Positions 1-8,483 are shown, counted from the first letter of the stretch. The stretch: 40,465 nt of DNA from Candidatus Rokuibacteriota bacterium (GCA_003221455.1 QHRX01000021.1:1-40465), one strand, 5' to 3'. The notes: generated from the sequence alone by a model not told the origin. A program made the numbers and translations.

Positions 1-1
1 T

Positions 2-136
2 GCCGGCCACAAGACCCGCTCTGTGTTCGACCGGTAAGACATCGTGAGCCCGGCTGACCTCCAAGAGGTCGCTCGGAAGCTGACCGGCACATTTTCGGGC
101 ACAGTTCCCCCTGCTACGATAGAATCTCGCCTGTAA
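2..136 (+). pseudogene. C-terminal remnant of a tyrosine recombinase/phage-type integrase, interrupted by an in-frame TAA
   Basis: Frame 2 reads AGHKTRSVFDR*DIVSPADLQEVARKLTGTFSGTVPPATIESRL*, matching the usual integrase end 'GHKTRSVFDRY(N/D)IVS..DL'; TAA (35-37) sits at the Tyr position. Confidence 0.75.
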
Positions 137-154
137 CTCGCTGATCTACTGCAC

Positions 155-231
155 GGGCGGATAGCTCAGTTTGGCAGAGCGCAGCCTTTACACGGCTGAG
201 GTCACAGGTTCGAACCCTGTTCCGCCCACCA
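155..231 (+). tRNA. tRNA-Val (anticodon UAC), CCA encoded
   Basis: GGGCGGA/TCCGCCC acceptor stem, anticodon arm CAGCC-TTTACAC-GGCTG, T-arm ACAGG-TTCGAAC-CCTGT, 3' ACCA. Confidence 0.95.
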
Positions 232-520
232 CCGAATCCCAGAAGGGCTGACCGTGGGCGACCGCGACTCTCCACCCCTCGTACGGCACGCCTCCCTCGG
301 GGCCGCCTGGCCCGGGTCGGAGTATGCCGGAATCACCGCGCGACGTGGCGGCGAACTTCGGCGGCGGGGCGCCGAGCGCGCTACGATCCTGCTGCGGGTG
401 GTCGTGTTCGCCCCGGGGGTGCCGGGTCGTCCTGACGCTGGGGGCGGCACCGCTCGGCCCGACCGAGCGCGCTCCCCGGGGGTTCGGCGTGTCGAGAATG
501 CCGGCAACGGGGAGGCCTAG

Positions 521-880
521 GTGTCACTGCACCGGATGCTGAGCCGCGAAGTGCTGCGCGCGGCGGGTCAGTGGGCCTGGAACCAGCTCCAAGGTGCGAG
601 CAAGCCGTCGCCCGGAGCGCCGGGCCGGACGAATAACCCCCTCGAAAAGTGGACGGATCACGATTTGGTGCGAGCCGCCGCGGAGAGCGCGGAAGGCTCA
701 GCAGCGGTTCAGATCGAAATGATGCGACGCCTCAAGGACTCGCTGGATGGGGAACACCGGTCTGTGGTAGCGGCGACCCGGCGGGTCGAGCGGCTGATCG
801 TCCGGCTCGTGTGGGTCGCCATCGGACTGGGCGCGCTGACGCTCGTGCAGGTGTTGATCGCCCTGAAGGTCATCGGCTGA
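521..880 (+). CDS. Hypothetical protein with C-terminal transmembrane helix
   Basis: 119-aa ORF (GTG start); C-terminal hydrophobic stretch LIVRLVWVAIGLGALTLVQVLIAL. Confidence 0.6.
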   Translation: MSLHRMLSREVLRAAGQWAWNQLQGASKPSPGAPGRTNNPLEKWTDHDLVRAAAESAEGSAAVQIEMMRRLKDSLDGEHRSVVAATRRVERLIVRLVWVAIGLGALTLVQVLIALKVIG

Positions 881-882
881 AA

Positions 883-916
883 CGGAGGGGGAGGGAGCGC
901 GTCCCCTCCCCCTCCG
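883..916. terminator. GC-rich hairpin between convergent genes, putative bidirectional terminator
   Basis: cggagggggaggga-gcgcg-tcccctccccctccg lies between the stop codons of the 521-880(+) and 921-1412(-) genes. Confidence 0.5.
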
Positions 917-920
917 CCGG

Positions 921-1412
921 CTACTTCAGCAAGTCCTTTGCAGCCTCGAGGCCGACCTTCGCGCATTCTTCATCTTGATCGCCAGTCGCACCGCTTACGC
1001 CGATCCCCCCGATCAGGAGGTCGCCGGCCTTGACCGGCAGGCCGCCGGGGAAGATGATCAGACGTGGCGTGTACTGAATCCCCTCCGCTCGCTTGACGAT
1101 CATTTCGCCGAACACTCGGCTTGGGAAACCGAACTGAGTGGCCGTCCACGCTTTGTTGATCGAGATGTCAACGCTGCCACGGAAGGACGCAGGGTCGCGC
1201 CGAAAATAGAGCAGACCGCCCCCGTCGTCGAGCACCGCGATATTCATCTTCCAGCTGTGTGACCGTGCGTAGGCGTCACAGGCTAGGGCCATCTTCTCCG
1301 CCGCCTCGACCGAGAGCACCGGTTTCTGATCGAGCGCATGGGCGGAGCCGAGCGCCCCAGAGACGAGCAGGCCAGCAACCAAGGTACCCACGATTCGTCC
1401 GAAATTGCGCAT
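921..1412 (-). CDS. Secreted GlcG/HbpS family (DUF336) protein
   Basis: Signal peptide then VEAAEKMALACDAYARSHSWKMNIAVLDDGGGLLYFRRD...GGLPVKAGDLLIGGIGVSGATGDQDEECAKVGLEA, typical of the family. Confidence 0.85.
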   Translation of the reverse strand: MRNFGRIVGTLVAGLLVSGALGSAHALDQKPVLSVEAAEKMALACDAYARSHSWKMNIAVLDDGGGLLYFRRDPASFRGSVDISINKAWTATQFGFPSRVFGEMIVKRAEGIQYTPRLIIFPGGLPVKAGDLLIGGIGVSGATGDQDEECAKVGLEAAKDLLK

Positions 1413-1663
1413 TAGTCACCCCTCCAGATGAAGGACACTCCTTCGGTCTTTGATCCCCGCCGGAATCCCGGTCTGTACCGGGTTGCCATACCCGTGATCG
1501 TCGTCGCTCCCCGTGGTCCCAGTCCCATGGAGGTCTCGGCGGTGGTCTTGTCGCCGGATGCACCGTCGAGGTCACGGAATCGTCGCGGGGAGGACTCGGG
1601 AGGGCGCGACGACCCTGCCACCGCCTCCACCTCCTTCTTTGACCGCAGTAGCGGACGCCTAGC

Positions 1664-1777
1664 CTAGACCTCGACAGGCTCCCCGCGCTCAAACAACTCG
1701 CAGTCGCAGCCCTCGACGAGGCACTTGCCGCACGGGGCATGGGCGTTCGCGGGGTGCCCGCAGACGCAGGTCGCCAT
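1664..1777 (-). CDS. 37-aa cysteine-rich putative metal-binding microprotein
   Basis: MATCVCGHPANAHAPCGKCLVEGCDCELFERGEPVEV* preceded by a GAGGAGGG Shine-Dalgarno; not in the supplied ORF track. Confidence 0.6.
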   Translation of the reverse strand: MATCVCGHPANAHAPCGKCLVEGCDCELFERGEPVEV

Positions 1778-2178
1778 CGCCGTCCCTCCTCGCGTCAGAC
1801 CTCGAGAGTCCTGCAGCCCGCGGAGAGGAACAACTATCTCTCGCTCGCGTTCAAGTCAAGCCTGATTTTCGGGGGAGCCGTGAGAAAGCCTAGCCGAGTC
1901 AGCAACCGCACACTCAGTACTCCAGTTCGCAATTATGGCGACGTCCTTCTTGCGTCGCTCCTGGCCGTGGAGGGTGCCGGAGTTTCGCGAGGAGGCCGGC
2001 GAGGTCTTTGGCGCGTGGGGTCACTACTACCGGCTTCGCGCGCCTCTCCCCGGCCTGTCCCGGCCTGTCGTTGACCGGTCCGTTCCCCGCCGGTTACTCT
2101 TTAGCCAGCTTCCCGATCGCGGCGGCCGGGCAGCGCGAACCCTTGCCGCCGAGCGCGGGACGGATCGCGAGGTGTGCC

Positions 2179-2835
2179 ATGGGTGTCGTGGCGATGTCCG
2201 CAACCCTCGGAAGCTGGGGGAACGAGATCGGACGCGAGCTGGGACGCGTCCTCGCGTACGAGTTCGCCGATCGGGAGATTATCGCTGAGGCCGCCGGACG
2301 CTTCGGCGAAGGCGTGATGGATCTCCACCGTGTCACCGAGGGCAAACCGCGTCTCCTGGAGCGCTTCAGCGACGACCCGCATCGGTATGTGACGTATGTG
2401 GAGGCCGTGATCCTCGAGATGGCTGCCCGAGACAACGTGATCCTGGCCGGTCGAGGAGCGGTCGTTGTCCTGAGCAAGTTGCGCCACGTGCTGCGGGTGA
2501 GAGTCAACGCGCCCGAGGGCGTCCGGGCCGAGCGTGTCGAGCAGTCTCTTGGCCTCACTCGTGAGGCGGCGATCGACGCCGTGCGGGAAAGCGACCGCGA
2601 GCGGGGTGCTCGTGTCAAGTTCCTCTACCACGTCGACTGGGACGACGTGCTCCTCTACGACCTGGCCCTCAATACGGAACGGCTGACGGTCGAGCGGGCG
2701 GTCTCGCTCGTTCAAAACGCGATAGAGGACGAGCGTTTCCGGACGACCCCGGAAGCGACCCGCACGCTCGCCGACCTGAGCGTCGCCGCCCAGACGAAGG
2801 CCGCCCAGTTGACGAAGTCGGTCGTGCAGTTCTAG
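2179..2835 (+). CDS. Cytidylate kinase-like family protein
   Basis: GSWGNEIGRELGRVLAYEFADREIIAEAA...ILAGRGAVVVL...LRVRVNAPEGVRAERV...VRESDRERGARVKFLYHVDWDD...YDLALNTERLTVERAV; start chosen at ATG 2179 inside the longer ORF. Confidence 0.8.
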   Translation: MGVVAMSATLGSWGNEIGRELGRVLAYEFADREIIAEAAGRFGEGVMDLHRVTEGKPRLLERFSDDPHRYVTYVEAVILEMAARDNVILAGRGAVVVLSKLRHVLRVRVNAPEGVRAERVEQSLGLTREAAIDAVRESDRERGARVKFLYHVDWDDVLLYDLALNTERLTVERAVSLVQNAIEDERFRTTPEATRTLADLSVAAQTKAAQLTKSVVQF

Positions 2836-2877
2836 CGTTGGGTTGGTTGTCGATACCCGGCGCCCCGCCTCGACGCC

Positions 2878-2900
2878 GCTGCGCGGCGAAGCCGCGCAGC
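2878..2900. terminator. Perfect 10-bp hairpin with GAA triloop
   Basis: GCTGCGCGGC-GAA-GCCGCGCAGC downstream of the 2835 stop; no obvious U-tract. Confidence 0.4.
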
Positions 2901-2983
2901 CCGTTCAGGCGCGGCCGCGAGCCGGGAGGGGGACGTTTTCGGGCGGGCTGGGCGCTTCTTATGTTAGACTGCGTAACGCCTTC

Positions 2984-3061
2984 GGGCTCGTGGTGCAGCC
3001 TGGTTAGCACACTGGACTGTCAATCCAGAGGTCGCGGGTTCGAATCCCGTCGAGCCCGCCA
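2984..3061 (+). tRNA. tRNA-Asp (anticodon GUC), CCA encoded
   Basis: GGGCTCG/CGAGCCC acceptor, anticodon arm CTGGA-CTGTCAA-TCCAG, T-arm with GGTTCGAATCC, 3' GCCA. Confidence 0.95.
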
Positions 3062-3076
3062 TTAATTCAAGACCTT
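3021..3076 (+). repeat. Direct repeat copy 1: tRNA-Asp 3' end plus 15 bp (putative attL)
   Basis: caatccagaggtcgcgggttcgaatcccgtcgagcccgccattaattcaagacctt; 55/56 identical to 19280-19335. Confidence 0.9.
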
Positions 3077-3330
3077 CGCAGACGGCCGGCGCCGGTAGAC
3101 CCGTAGATTGTGCGGGAACTGTGCGGGAAGTCATTCTCTGGGGCGCCCCTGACGTGGCGCCATCGCCACCACCTTGCGCTCGGCTGCCCCGCTGGGAGCC
3201 GCCCAAGCGCGAATGTTGTAGCGCGCCGCATCTTATGTTCCCACCGTGAGCAGTCGAAATGGAGAGCACTCTCGGCCACGCGTCCGGTTCCCGCTTCACG
3301 GTGGGTCGTGGCGCCTCGGACTCGAAGCGT

Positions 3331-4962
3331 TCACGGGCGCAGGGGCTCGCCGGTCGCGGGATCGAGGAAGACCTGGCGCTCATCGGACCCGCGGTCGCTG
3401 AAGTCGAACATGTTCATCAGTGGTCCCGCGACGGCGTCGAACGACCCGCCGCCGATCCGGCCGGTACCCCAGTTGTCCTCGATGAAGCGCACGATCGAGC
3501 TCAGGTCGGTCAACGTGTGATCGACGAAGTTCCGCTTGGCGAACGGTGAGACCACGATGAGGGGGAGCCGGGGGCCGTAGCCGCAACGCCCCTGGATGGG
3601 CTGCCCGGCGTCGTCCCGTATTGGCATGCCGTCCCCGCAGTGGCCGGGCCCGTCGAGCTGGTCGTTGGCGAGCGCCGATGAGTTGACGATGGGACTCATC
3701 TGATGATCGTACCAACCGTCCGAATCGTCGTAGGCGATGATGACCGCGGTCTGCTCCCAGAACTCGGACTGCATGAGCGCGTTGAGCGTCATGACGAGGA
3801 AGGCCTGTTCCAGCAACGGATCGGAGTAGCCGGCGTGGCCGTCCGCATAGGCGGGCGCCTTGAGGAAGCTCACGGCGGGCAGGTTGCGGGCCCTGAGGGC
3901 GTCGAAGAAGTCGTCGAGATCGTACTGATGGTTGGCCCCGCCGTCGAACGACGTCCCGATGTTCAGCACCGAATTCGGCCGCGCATGCGTCGGGTTGGCG
4001 GTCGATACGTGGTACTGGAAGAACGCGTGATGCGGGATGTAGTCCTTGGTTGGACCAGCGTTCGCCGGCGTGGCCGGACTCTGTCGGTTGCACCCGGTGC
4101 TCCCGTCGGCGTTCGTCAGGGTGAGGTCGAAGCCGCCCATGAATGATCCCCAGGTCACGCCGTTCTCGTTCAGAAGATCACCGATGTTCCTTCCGCCGAG
4201 CCGGACGGTCGTCCCGGTGGAGCAGACATCCCCGGCCGGATCGAGATCCCCGATGATCGTGCCCGCCCCGACCACCTTCGGCGTGGGCGCGCTGGGAGTC
4301 GCCGGATATGTGTTGCCGGCGACGAGGTTGAGGAGGCCCGGCGTCGAGGGGCCGAAGGTCGTCCCGTAGAAGTTGTCGTTCATCGCGAAGTGTTGCGCGT
4401 AGTACCAGAGCGCGGTGACCGTGTTGCCGTCGAAATATCCCATCACTAGGCCCTTGCCCTTCTCCCAGGCGTAGGTGGAGGCGCAGGACTTGCCGGTGTG
4501 AGCTGGGAAGGCGTCCATCAGCCCCTGATCGAAGGCCAATTGCTCGTCCCCGTAGTTGTGGCCCTGATCGCAGGTCGACGCCTGCGAGCGGTCGAGGCGG
4601 AAGGGATTGATCGCATCGGCGCCGTTGGCGCCGTTGAGCGCATTAGGGTTCAGGGTAAGCAGGACCCCGCTCGGTTGACCGTTGATCAGCGTGCCGAGCC
4701 CGTTCACGGAGGGCGTCCCCTCGCGAGCCACAAAGAACGGTTCTCCGGGCGGATTCGCTGCGACCGGATAGGTCGCGAAATAGTGATCGAACGACACGTT
4801 TTCCTGGAAGATGACGACCACATGCTCGATCGGCGTCCCGGTGTCGGATCCGGCGCCGCCGGCGCCGCCGGGCGCGAGAAAACCCGGAGCGGCGACGAGA
4901 CTCATCGCGACTATGCCGGCCGCGACTCTGAGCAACACTCTGATCTTCCGCGTGACTCGCAT
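3331..4962 (-). CDS. Secreted phosphoesterase family protein (phospholipase C/acid phosphatase type)
   Basis: Signal peptide then PIEHVVVIFQENVSFDHYFATYP...IIAYDDSDGWYDHQMSP...CGYGPRLPLIVVSPFAKRNFVDHTLTDLSSIVRFIEDNW; ATG at 4962 preferred over the ORF-track start at 5100. Confidence 0.9.
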   Translation of the reverse strand: MRVTRKIRVLLRVAAGIVAMSLVAAPGFLAPGGAGGAGSDTGTPIEHVVVIFQENVSFDHYFATYPVAANPPGEPFFVAREGTPSVNGLGTLINGQPSGVLLTLNPNALNGANGADAINPFRLDRSQASTCDQGHNYGDEQLAFDQGLMDAFPAHTGKSCASTYAWEKGKGLVMGYFDGNTVTALWYYAQHFAMNDNFYGTTFGPSTPGLLNLVAGNTYPATPSAPTPKVVGAGTIIGDLDPAGDVCSTGTTVRLGGRNIGDLLNENGVTWGSFMGGFDLTLTNADGSTGCNRQSPATPANAGPTKDYIPHHAFFQYHVSTANPTHARPNSVLNIGTSFDGGANHQYDLDDFFDALRARNLPAVSFLKAPAYADGHAGYSDPLLEQAFLVMTLNALMQSEFWEQTAVIIAYDDSDGWYDHQMSPIVNSSALANDQLDGPGHCGDGMPIRDDAGQPIQGRCGYGPRLPLIVVSPFAKRNFVDHTLTDLSSIVRFIEDNWGTGRIGGGSFDAVAGPLMNMFDFSDRGSDERQVFLDPATGEPLRP

Positions 4963-5014
4963 GTGGTGGCCCCCCTTTTCGGCAAGCGATTTCGAGAGCG
5001 CATTCCACCCCCGG

Positions 5015-5062
5015 TGGACACCTGAAAACCGGCCAGTCGTGGACAGGTCAAAACCGGCCAGT
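5015..5062. mobile_element. Orphan IS21-type terminal repeat remnant
   Basis: Two tandem 23-mers tggacacctgaaaaccggccagt (5015-5037) and tggacaggtcaaaaccggccagt (5040-5062); no istAB nearby. Confidence 0.5.
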
Positions 5063-5324
5063 GGCGAGTGTCCCAAGCACGAGTCTTCTAACCTTTCCAC
5101 TTTGAAAGATCAAGCCGGCGATCAGCCTCAGAAGAAATGTTAGAGACGTCGGTGCCTCAAAATCGGTGTTACCGAGACCGGTACCGGAAAGGAGGCGCCG
5201 CGACGGACCGAGCGCGACAGGAATATGCCGAGGCGGCCAACGCGCGCCGCAAGCATGTGAAAAAAATGCGACGGTGCTGGAACACGGGTTCGAGCGGGGA
5301 GGCGCTAACCGCGCCCGCTTGGAA

Positions 5325-5345
5325 TATCCTCAAGTGCCGAGGATA
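5325..5345. promoter_or_regulatory. Inverted repeat upstream of DinB-like gene, possible operator
   Basis: TATCCTC-aagtgcc-GAGGATA, 12 bp before ATG 5357. Confidence 0.35.
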
Positions 5346-5356
5346 ATATCGGCCTC

Positions 5357-5845
5357 ATGCCGGAAGACGTCGTGCTCGACGAAATCGAGGCCTATGCTCG
5401 TGAACTCTCGTGGGTTCTTCATCAGATCCGCGTGTCCTTGGATGGACTCACGGCGGTGCAGCTCAACTGGCGTCCCTCGACTGCCGCAAACAGTGCGTAC
5501 GCCATTGCGAGCCATGTGATAGGAAGCACCACAGTGTATGCGCTCGGATTCGGTTGCGGCCAGGACGTTACGCGAGACCGCGCGGCCGAGTTCACCGCGT
5601 CAGGCACCGATGCCAGCGGGCTCATTGTCGCGATCCGTCAGCTTCAGAGGAAGCTCGGAGACGCGCTGGGGTCCCTCCGGGTCCCGGCGCTAGACGAGCG
5701 TATCTTGCCGCCGCCATACCTGTGGGGTACCGGTGAGCCCCGTGAAATCTCCCGGCGGGAGGCTCTCGTAGAGAGCATTAGACATGGAGCTCTCCACTTG
5801 GGTGAACTAAGGCTCACACGTGACCTCGCCGCGAAGGCGGCGTGA
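5357..5845 (+). CDS. DinB-like/DUF664-type putative metalloenzyme
   Basis: LHQIRVSLDGLTAVQLNWRPSTAANSAYAIASHVIGSTTVYALGF...ALVESIRHGALHLGELRLTRDL. Confidence 0.7.
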   Translation: MPEDVVLDEIEAYARELSWVLHQIRVSLDGLTAVQLNWRPSTAANSAYAIASHVIGSTTVYALGFGCGQDVTRDRAAEFTASGTDASGLIVAIRQLQRKLGDALGSLRVPALDERILPPPYLWGTGEPREISRREALVESIRHGALHLGELRLTRDLAAKAA

Positions 5846-5963
5846 GCGCCAGCGAGCACGAGGTCTGCCGGACTTCCAGTGGGCGATCGGGTTCCACCCC
5901 CGCACGCCCAGACCGTCGCCGGGCGGGTTTCGGCTTTCCGAGAGGAACCCTCGGGAGCACAAT

Positions 5964-6899
5964 GTGCGCGTGTGCTACGGCCTTCCGCGCTCCGGCCAGG
6001 AGCGCCTGCGTCCCCGAAGGTGCGCGATCGCCGTCTGGCTGGTCGTCACGCTGTTCTCGGCCGGCTCCGCCCGCGCGGGCGCGCCCGAGGAAGTACTAAA
6101 GGCGTATCTCGGCGCCCTCTACGCCCACAATTCGCGAGCGGCGTATCGGCTGATCTCACGCGCGGATCGGGCGCTCAAGGGCGAAGCGGACTATCTACGA
6201 GAGCACCCCAATTTCTCCGGAGCGGCGTTGGAAACCGCGACTGCTCTCGCCTCGCAGATCCGGTACGTCCGTCTCCGGACGGTGATAGAAGGAAACCGCG
6301 CCACGGTGACCTTCGAGGCGCTCGTGCCCGACGCCAACGATCCCGCGATCGACGCGCTGGTGCTCGGATTCGACGCCAATCGGCTTGCGGCACTGTCGCC
6401 AGAGGGCCGCCGGCGGATACAAGAAGAGCTCGACGAGAGGCAGCGCGCCGGCCGCCTGCCCGTCGCCGTTGGCCACGACGAGCGGTGGGAGCTTGTCAGA
6501 GAGCAGGGCGCCTGGCACATCTTTCTGAACTGGGCGGGGGCCGTCCGGATCCGTCTCACTGCCGACGTCAAGGCTGGGCTGCCGTGGGCGTTCGCGGCCA
6601 TCCAGCCCATCGTTCGCGCCACGCCCGGGGAAGAGCTCCGAGCCGCCTACCGGATCACAAACCTGTCGGACCGCTCCATCACCGGCCGGGCGCGCGACAG
6701 CTTTGAGCCTCCGGACGCGGCCAGATACCTCGACGTCATCACGTGTTTCTGTTTTATCGAGCAAACCCTCGCCCCCGGAGAATCCCGGGAGTTGCCGGTG
6801 GTATTCCGCGTGGCTGAGGAGGTCCCCCAAGGCGTGCGGGAGATCAGGCTTCGCTACGAGTTCTATCCCGTCGAGCGGGCTTCCGCCGGGTACCGATGA
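5964..6899 (+). CDS. Secreted NTF2-like/DUF4878-type domain fused to C-terminal Cox11/CtaG-like copper chaperone domain
   Basis: Signal-like CAIAVWLVVTLFSAGSARAGA; C-terminal half TADVKAGLPWAFAAIQPIVRATPGEELRAAYRITNLSDRSITGRA...YLDVITCFCFIEQTLAPGESRELPVVFRV...IRLRYEFYPV carries the Cox11 CFCF motif; start (GTG 5964/5970) is uncertain. Confidence 0.75.
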   Translation: MRVCYGLPRSGQERLRPRRCAIAVWLVVTLFSAGSARAGAPEEVLKAYLGALYAHNSRAAYRLISRADRALKGEADYLREHPNFSGAALETATALASQIRYVRLRTVIEGNRATVTFEALVPDANDPAIDALVLGFDANRLAALSPEGRRRIQEELDERQRAGRLPVAVGHDERWELVREQGAWHIFLNWAGAVRIRLTADVKAGLPWAFAAIQPIVRATPGEELRAAYRITNLSDRSITGRARDSFEPPDAARYLDVITCFCFIEQTLAPGESRELPVVFRVAEEVPQGVREIRLRYEFYPVERASAGYR

Positions 6900-7005
6900 G
6901 ACGTGTCCGCGCGGGCTGCCCATGCCGATCGCGAGGGCCTCCGCGACGAGACGCCCTCATCATCTGTCGAGCACCAGTCGGCCTCATGCCCGCGCCGGAT
7001 TCAGG

Positions 7006-7030
7006 GGAATAAAGAGCGGACGCGTACGTA
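7006..7030 (+). promoter_or_regulatory. Candidate ECF-type promoter of the sigma gene
   Basis: GGAAT (7006-7010)-16 bp-CGTA (7027-7030), ending 48 bp before the sigma start codon. Confidence 0.4.
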
Positions 7031-7078
7031 CTGATTGGCAGATGTTTCCCCAACGGGGGGGAGCGATCACTGGCCCGT

Positions 7079-7654
7079 ATGGACCCGGGTGAGGAATTCG
7101 AGGCGCTTACCGTTCAACATCTCGACTCGTTGCATGCCTATGCCCGCCTCCTCTCCCGAGACCGGCCGGCCAGCAAGGACCTCCTCCAAGAGGCACTCCT
7201 ACGGGCGTTTCGCGCCTTTGGGTCGTACAAGCGCCAGCTGAGCTTCAAGGTCTGGATGTTCACGATCATGAAGAACGTGTCGGTGGACTGGGCTCGGGGA
7301 GTGCGCGTTCGCCTCCTGGCGGGGGGGTGGCGGGAGAGCGAAGAGTGGTTCGCAGCAGGACACGGGGAGGATCCAACCCCCTCCTCCCTTCCCCTCGACC
7401 CCGAGCAAGTGCTGATTCGCAACGTGACGGTCGAGCAGGTGAGGGAGGCGATCAAGAATCTTCCCCCGGGGCTCCGCGAGGTCGTGGAGCTCCGAGAGAT
7501 TGAGGGACTGTCCTACCAGTCGATCGCCGAGGTGATCGGCCACCCGATCGGAACGGTGATGTCCAGGCTCTATCGGGGCCGGAACGTCCTGCGAGTCCTG
7601 CTGCGGGAGGCCTCGAGCGACACGGTGATATCGCGGCGTGCGCATGGTGTGTGA
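7079..7654 (+). CDS. ECF-family RNA polymerase sigma factor
   Basis: Region 2 (RDRPASKDLLQEALLRAFRAFGSYKRQLSFKVWMFTIMKNVSVDWAR) and region 4 (LPPGLREVVELREIEGLSYQSIAEVIGHPIGTVMSRLYRGRNVLR). Confidence 0.95.
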   Translation: MDPGEEFEALTVQHLDSLHAYARLLSRDRPASKDLLQEALLRAFRAFGSYKRQLSFKVWMFTIMKNVSVDWARGVRVRLLAGGWRESEEWFAAGHGEDPTPSSLPLDPEQVLIRNVTVEQVREAIKNLPPGLREVVELREIEGLSYQSIAEVIGHPIGTVMSRLYRGRNVLRVLLREASSDTVISRRAHGV

Positions 7655-8483
7655 TCTCGCGCGGCGGAGGTTTTTCCCCTACCTTGACGGCGAGCTCGCG
7701 GCCGAGGAACAAGCGTCACTGGAAGGCCATCTGTCCTGCTGTCCGGACTGCCAGCGCCTGATTCACCTCGAGCGAACGTTCCGGGCACGATACCTCGATC
7801 ATCTTCGCCCCGACCCGGCTCCGGAGACGGTTCGCCGGGAGGTGTCCCGCCTCCTCAACGGACTCTCCGACCACCACCCCGGGGGATCCGGCGGGCGGCA
7901 TCGCCGATCCTCGACGATCCGCTCGGTCGCCGTGGCGGTCGGAGTCTGCCTCGTCCTGGGCGGCGCCACTCTGGGAGTCGCGGTCCGACGGTGGTGGAGT
8001 GGGACGAGCGCGTCGCTGGTGCGACTGGCCGAAGCGTCGGTCGAACAGCACCAGAAGCTGACCCGTGGCCTCCTGCCGTATGACGTCCGGGGGATGAGCC
8101 CACGCCAAATGGAGCGGTGGTTCAGGGGCAAACTGGACTTCGACGTGAATCTGCCGGAGCTGCCGCGAAAGAACCTGGCGTTACTCGGAGGGCGAGTCTC
8201 GTCCCTCCGGGATATCGAGGTGGCGGCCCTTCACTACCAGCTCGACGGAAAGGACGTCTCGCTCTTTGTCATGCCGCTCGAGAAGTACCGTCAGCTGGGG
8301 TTGGCCGGGACCCCGAAGTTCAAGATCGTGACCTATCAAGGGTATGACGTCATCGCCTGGGCCTCGCACGGCGTGGCGTACTCGCTCGTCTCCGAGATCG
8401 GCGGCCAGTCATGCCTGGTCTGTCACTCGCCCGAGGAAAGACTGGATTTCCCGACCGGCTTCCGTGCGCACGGCATGCTCTGA
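7644..8483 (+). CDS. Transmembrane zinc-finger anti-sigma factor with periplasmic CxxCH heme-binding motif
   Basis: Overlaps sigma stop; N-terminal LEGHLSCCPDCQ (H-x3-C-x2-C), TM SVAVAVGVCLVLGGATLGVAV, C-terminal SCLVCHSPEERL (8412-8426). Confidence 0.85.
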   Translation: MVCDLARRRFFPYLDGELAAEEQASLEGHLSCCPDCQRLIHLERTFRARYLDHLRPDPAPETVRREVSRLLNGLSDHHPGGSGGRHRRSSTIRSVAVAVGVCLVLGGATLGVAVRRWWSGTSASLVRLAEASVEQHQKLTRGLLPYDVRGMSPRQMERWFRGKLDFDVNLPELPRKNLALLGGRVSSLRDIEVAALHYQLDGKDVSLFVMPLEKYRQLGLAGTPKFKIVTYQGYDVIAWASHGVAYSLVSEIGGQSCLVCHSPEERLDFPTGFRAHGML

